This document shows positions 4,011 through 6,873 of a stretch of DNA of 6,873 bases, piece after piece. The position numbers and the translations under genes were made by a program. The notes under the pieces were generated by a model. The model saw only the letters and a program-made list of their open reading frames with translations, did not search any database and was not told the DNA's origin. Every line of letters starts with the position of its first letter. The first letter of the stretch is position 1. Source of the DNA: Prevotella sp. UBA3837 (GTDB taxonomy: Bacteria; Bacteroidota; Bacteroidia; Bacteroidales; Bacteroidaceae); the NCBI GenBank assembly GCA_002392835.1, contig DGHX01000125.1, forward strand, positions 1,309 through 8,181, in the 5' to 3' direction.

Positions 4011-6707
4011 ATGAAGAAAATCTTTACGCTTATCGCAGCCGCCGTGTTCAGCGTCACGGCCACTGCACAGAACTACCGCCACTGGAACTTCACCCACTGG
4101 AGCAGCTCAACCATCGAGAACCTGCGTGCCGACGCAGCAGCCAGCTCAACCGAAGGTTGGAGTGACATCGAGAAGAAAGCCGACGCTGGCGAGGGCAAGG
4201 TAGCCCCCGATGCCACTGCCGGCAAATGCTACTGGTACACCGGCAACGGAGGCGAGCTGAAGGCCAACGGCTTCACCATACAGGAGTTGCAGGGCCTCAA
4301 CTTCGGCGACAGCTACGGCAACAACCGCTCGCTGGCCATCGCCATCGACTATCCATCGACCACACTCGGCGAATATGCCGGAGGGCAGTACCTCTGGCTC
4401 GGAGGAGGCGGTAAGAACATGGTGTGCTTCACCATACCCAACGTGCGCGTGGGACAGAAAATCACCATGGTCGTAGAGAGCCACAAGCCCAGCGAAGCCC
4501 GTGGCGTGGAGCTGTATGTGGGCAGCATCGCCGCTGACAACAAGATTGGCGAGAGCTTCAAGCCCACCACACAGGACACCTACACCTGGCAGGACTGGGA
4601 GCTGCCCGCTGCCGGCACGCTGAACGACGACGGCGAGACCGTCGACGTCATTGTGTACAACACCAGCGGTTGCCACATCTACGACCTGGAGGTGGGCGAC
4701 AACTCGGAGAAGGCCAAGGTGGCCTACCTCTACGGAGGCGACGTGGACAGCGACCTGGCATGGGCCTTCCTGCAGGGCAGCGACCAGTATGACGCCACGC
4801 CCGTGGAGGCTACCGCCACGCTCGACTTCGACGCCATCACCGCCTACGACGCCATCGTCATCAGCTCCACCGTCAGCGACGCAGCAGCACTGGCACGACT
4901 GAAGGAGCTGCAGCCCTTCGTGCCCACACTAAGCCTCAACCCCGCAGTCTACGCAGCATGGGGCTACGGCTCGCTCGTCACTGCCGAGACGCAGGGCATA
5001 GAGCTGAAGAACCCGAACCACGCCCTGTTCCGCAACCTTGAAGTGCTGGTCAACGACGAGACTGGCTCGGCCGCCATCGCCATCACCAACGGCGACACCT
5101 ACCAGGCCGTCAGCCTCGGCGGGCTCTTCGCTGGCGACGACGTGCTGGGAACCGTCATCGGCACCGACGACGTGGCCATACACATGCACAACGCCAACCG
5201 CAACGCATACCTCTACCTGCCAGCCTTCACGCAGGACGAGATAGCCAACATCGTTGACCCCACCATCCTGGAGAACGCCGTCGTCGTGGTGGCTGCCACC
5301 AAGGCCAAGGTGAGCCAGGCCGCCAAGCCCGCCATCAAGCTCACCTATAAGGACCGCCAGACCATCGTCAGCCTGAGCAGCTCGCTCAGCGGAGCACAGG
5401 TCTTCTACACCCTCGACGGCACCACGCCCACCCTGGCTTCGACGCTCTACACCGAGCCCATCACCGTCACCACCGAGGGCGTAACGGTGAAGGCCGTGGC
5501 ACTGGCCGACGGATACCTGATGAGCGACGTGGCCGAGCAGGCCATCGACCTGAAGAGCCAGGTGCCCGCACCCGCCATCGCCGTGAGCAAGCAGAGCGGC
5601 AGCAGCACCGTCACCATCAGCTGCCCGCTCGACGGAGCCACCATCTACTACAACTACAGCGGAGCCAACACCACCAATGCATCGGCCAAGTACACCGAGC
5701 CCATCAGCGTCACCCAGCTGGGACGTAAGGTCTACGCCTTCGCACAGGCCGACGGATACGTCGACTCAGAGCTGGCCGAGCAGACCGTTGCCGTGGACGA
5801 CGCCAAGGTGCGCATCGACCTGCTGGCACACATGGACGCCAACAAGGACGTCTACTTCGCCAAGGGCGACCAGAACAAGTCGACCGTGAGCTACTTCTTC
5901 TCATGGGGTAAGGACAAGGCCGCATACCCCTACTACAACACCGAGGAGGGCGTCACCGAGGAGACCGTTGTCGACCCCGAGACCGGCGCAGAGAACATCG
6001 TGAAGCACTACAGCATCCTCAACGACGAGGAAGAGGTGGACTTCGAGAACGGATGGGCCGTGCGCTCGCGCGGACAGCTCAGCATGTGGGAGAGCGGCGA
6101 CTTCAAGCAGGACATCGGCGACAGCAACTACCGCAACCCCGCAACCGTGGAGGACGTGAACGCCGACTTCCCCATCACCAACAACTTCATCACCCTGGCC
6201 GACAAGAACACCACGCCCAGCGACGCCAGCTTCCCCTACAACGCCTACATCTTCACCACGCAGAAGTTCAAGGGACCCTTCGACATCGTGGCTAACATAG
6301 GCAACGGCGCCGGAGAAGAGAGCCGACTCGACATCGTGCTGCAGGTGGCCACCGACGGCAATCAGGTCGACAGCCAGTGGCAGGTGCTCGGCGACACCAT
6401 ACAGATCATCAACGGCCGCCGACTCATACACAACATCACACGCAGCTACGAGGGCACCGACGAGGTTTACGTGCGCGCATACCTCGCTGCCAATAACTCA
6501 AAGGCACAGTTCTACGACATCTACATAGCCAACGAGGGCGAGCTCTCGAAGCAGCGCCAGCAGGAGTACACAGGCATCAGCGACGCACAAAGCTCAGACC
6601 TCAAGCCTCAGACGTCAAGCCTGTACGACCTGCAGGGCCGTCGGCTGCAGACGCTGCCGCAGCGTGGACTGTACATCAAGAACGGACGTAAGTATATTGT
6701 AAAATAA
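4011..6707 (+). CDS. Large secreted multidomain protein with two Fn3-associated repeats, function unknown
   Basis: The product has 898 residues. A type I signal peptide (1-19) precedes an ATA cleavage site before Q20. Residues 20-233 look like a Trp- and Gly-rich beta-sandwich (WNFTHWSSSTIENL, GGQYLWLGGGGKN, FTIPNVRVGQKITMVVES). Residues 236-437 look like an alpha/beta domain: KVAYLYGGDVDSDLAW and YDAIVISSTV recall ThuA/class I amidotransferase-like folds. I see no catalytic nucleophile Cys there. Residues 439-512 and 518-593 are two Fn3-associated/chitobiase-C-like repeats; the first has FYTLDGTTPT, and both have a YTEPI motif and an ADGY motif. Residues about 600-845 form another probable beta-rich domain of unknown type. 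A linker containing a DNA tandem repeat leads to the tail YDLQGRRLQTLPQRGLYIKN (from 872), resembling Prevotella/Bacteroides C-terminal tails. No classical hydrolase or lyase motif was recognised. Context 31 nt after a galactanase suggests binding or processing of the same glycan. Confidence 0.85.
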   Translation: MKKIFTLIAAAVFSVTATAQNYRHWNFTHWSSSTIENLRADAAASSTEGWSDIEKKADAGEGKVAPDATAGKCYWYTGNGGELKANGFTIQELQGLNFGDSYGNNRSLAIAIDYPSTTLGEYAGGQYLWLGGGGKNMVCFTIPNVRVGQKITMVVESHKPSEARGVELYVGSIAADNKIGESFKPTTQDTYTWQDWELPAAGTLNDDGETVDVIVYNTSGCHIYDLEVGDNSEKAKVAYLYGGDVDSDLAWAFLQGSDQYDATPVEATATLDFDAITAYDAIVISSTVSDAAALARLKELQPFVPTLSLNPAVYAAWGYGSLVTAETQGIELKNPNHALFRNLEVLVNDETGSAAIAITNGDTYQAVSLGGLFAGDDVLGTVIGTDDVAIHMHNANRNAYLYLPAFTQDEIANIVDPTILENAVVVVAATKAKVSQAAKPAIKLTYKDRQTIVSLSSSLSGAQVFYTLDGTTPTLASTLYTEPITVTTEGVTVKAVALADGYLMSDVAEQAIDLKSQVPAPAIAVSKQSGSSTVTISCPLDGATIYYNYSGANTTNASAKYTEPISVTQLGRKVYAFAQADGYVDSELAEQTVAVDDAKVRIDLLAHMDANKDVYFAKGDQNKSTVSYFFSWGKDKAAYPYYNTEEGVTEETVVDPETGAENIVKHYSILNDEEEVDFENGWAVRSRGQLSMWESGDFKQDIGDSNYRNPATVEDVNADFPITNNFITLADKNTTPSDASFPYNAYIFTTQKFKGPFDIVANIGNGAGEESRLDIVLQVATDGNQVDSQWQVLGDTIQIINGRRLIHNITRSYEGTDEVYVRAYLAANNSKAQFYDIYIANEGELSKQRQQEYTGISDAQSSDLKPQTSSLYDLQGRRLQTLPQRGLYIKNGRKYIVK
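6593..6620 (+). repeat. 14-bp tandem duplication in the linker of the 898-residue protein
   Basis: CTCAGACCTCAAGC (6593-6606) is followed directly by CTCAGACGTCAAGC (6607-6620), 13 of 14 bases identical. Because 14 is not a multiple of three, the copies are translated in different frames, giving SDLK and then PQTSS. It sits in the low-complexity linker just before the C-terminal tail. Confidence 0.8.
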
Positions 6708-6711
6708 AACG

Positions 6712-6873
6712 ATGAGAAAAAACTTTGTTGAAGAACTGCGCTGGCGCGGAATGCTGGCGCAGATGATGCCCGGAACGGAGGAACTGCTCCAGAAGGAGAT
6801 GGTCACCGCATACCTGGGCACCGACCCCACCGCCGACTCACTGCACATTGGCCACCTCTGTGGCATCATGATG
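6712..6873 (+). CDS. tyrS: Tyrosyl-tRNA synthetase, N-terminal part (partial, runs off right edge)
   Basis: The first 54 codons are present. The protein begins MRKNFVEELRWRGMLAQMMP and continues through the class I signature Y34-L-G-T-D-P-T-A-D-S-L-H-I-G-H48, whose HIGH motif (45-48) binds ATP during tyrosine activation. This N-terminus is characteristic of bacterial TyrRS, which charges tRNA-Tyr in the cytoplasm. The KMSKS loop and anticodon-binding domain lie beyond the window. The ATG starts 4 nt after the TAA of the preceding gene. No TAnnTTTG/TTTG promoter or T-box-like leader is visible in the gap. Expression may therefore depend on read-through or translational coupling, or on a weak promoter inside the upstream gene. 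Confidence 0.95.
   Translation, partial: MRKNFVEELRWRGMLAQMMPGTEELLQKEMVTAYLGTDPTADSLHIGHLCGIMM

Noticed and set aside
4146..4676. Minus-strand open frame opposite the 898-residue protein
   Set aside because: It is a codon-bias shadow, Val/Gly/Leu-rich with no start context. The same applies to the frame at 5901-6431.
6690..6700. Promoter for tyrS around TATATTGT
   Set aside because: It lacks one T of the TAnnTTTG motif and has no TTTG at the right distance upstream.

Overview
The window looks like a chromosomal segment from a GC-rich member of the Bacteroidales, most likely Prevotella or a close relative. Three things point there. The promoters fit the Bacteroidetes consensus (TTTG about 20 nt upstream of TAnnTTTG) and the genes lack Shine-Dalgarno sites. 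The secreted proteins have typical Prevotella signal peptides and an acidic lipoprotein export signal after the acylated cysteine. The left-edge gene has the long N-terminal extension of the Bacteroidales-type RluA pseudouridine synthase. The genus call is inference; no rRNA or other definitive marker is present.

Layout: (1) 1-1002, minus strand, the N-terminal 334 codons of an RluA-family pseudouridine synthase homologue that runs off the left edge. (2) 1003-1183, a divergent intergenic region with one promoter facing each way. (3) 1184-2473, plus strand, a secreted DUF2264-family protein. (4) 2474-2707, a repeat-rich spacer with four small hairpins, an 18-bp inverted repeat and a 21-bp tandem repeat. 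(5) 2708-3979, a lipoprotein GH53 endo-beta-1,4-galactanase. (6) 4011-6707, an 898-residue secreted multidomain protein with two Fn3-associated/chitobiase-C-like repeats and a Bacteroidales C-terminal tail. (7) 6712-6873, the first 54 codons of tyrS (tyrosyl-tRNA synthetase), starting 4 nt after the previous stop and running off the right edge.

The three central genes look like a small glycan-use cluster. The GH53 enzyme would cut beta-1,4-galactan (RG-I pectin side chains or type I arabinogalactan) at the cell surface. The DUF2264 protein would act in the periplasm, possibly on uronic-acid-containing oligosaccharides. The large protein of unknown function could bind or process the same glycan. 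No SusC/SusD pair, transporter or regulator is visible, so this is either part of a polysaccharide utilisation locus or a stand-alone enzyme cluster. The flanking rluA-like and tyrS genes are housekeeping.

The least ordinary signals are the structured repeat spacer before the galactanase, two repeat-like sequences that appear to be translated (in the rluA-like gene and in the linker of the 898-residue protein), the uncharacterised architecture of that protein, and the tight placement of tyrS behind it.
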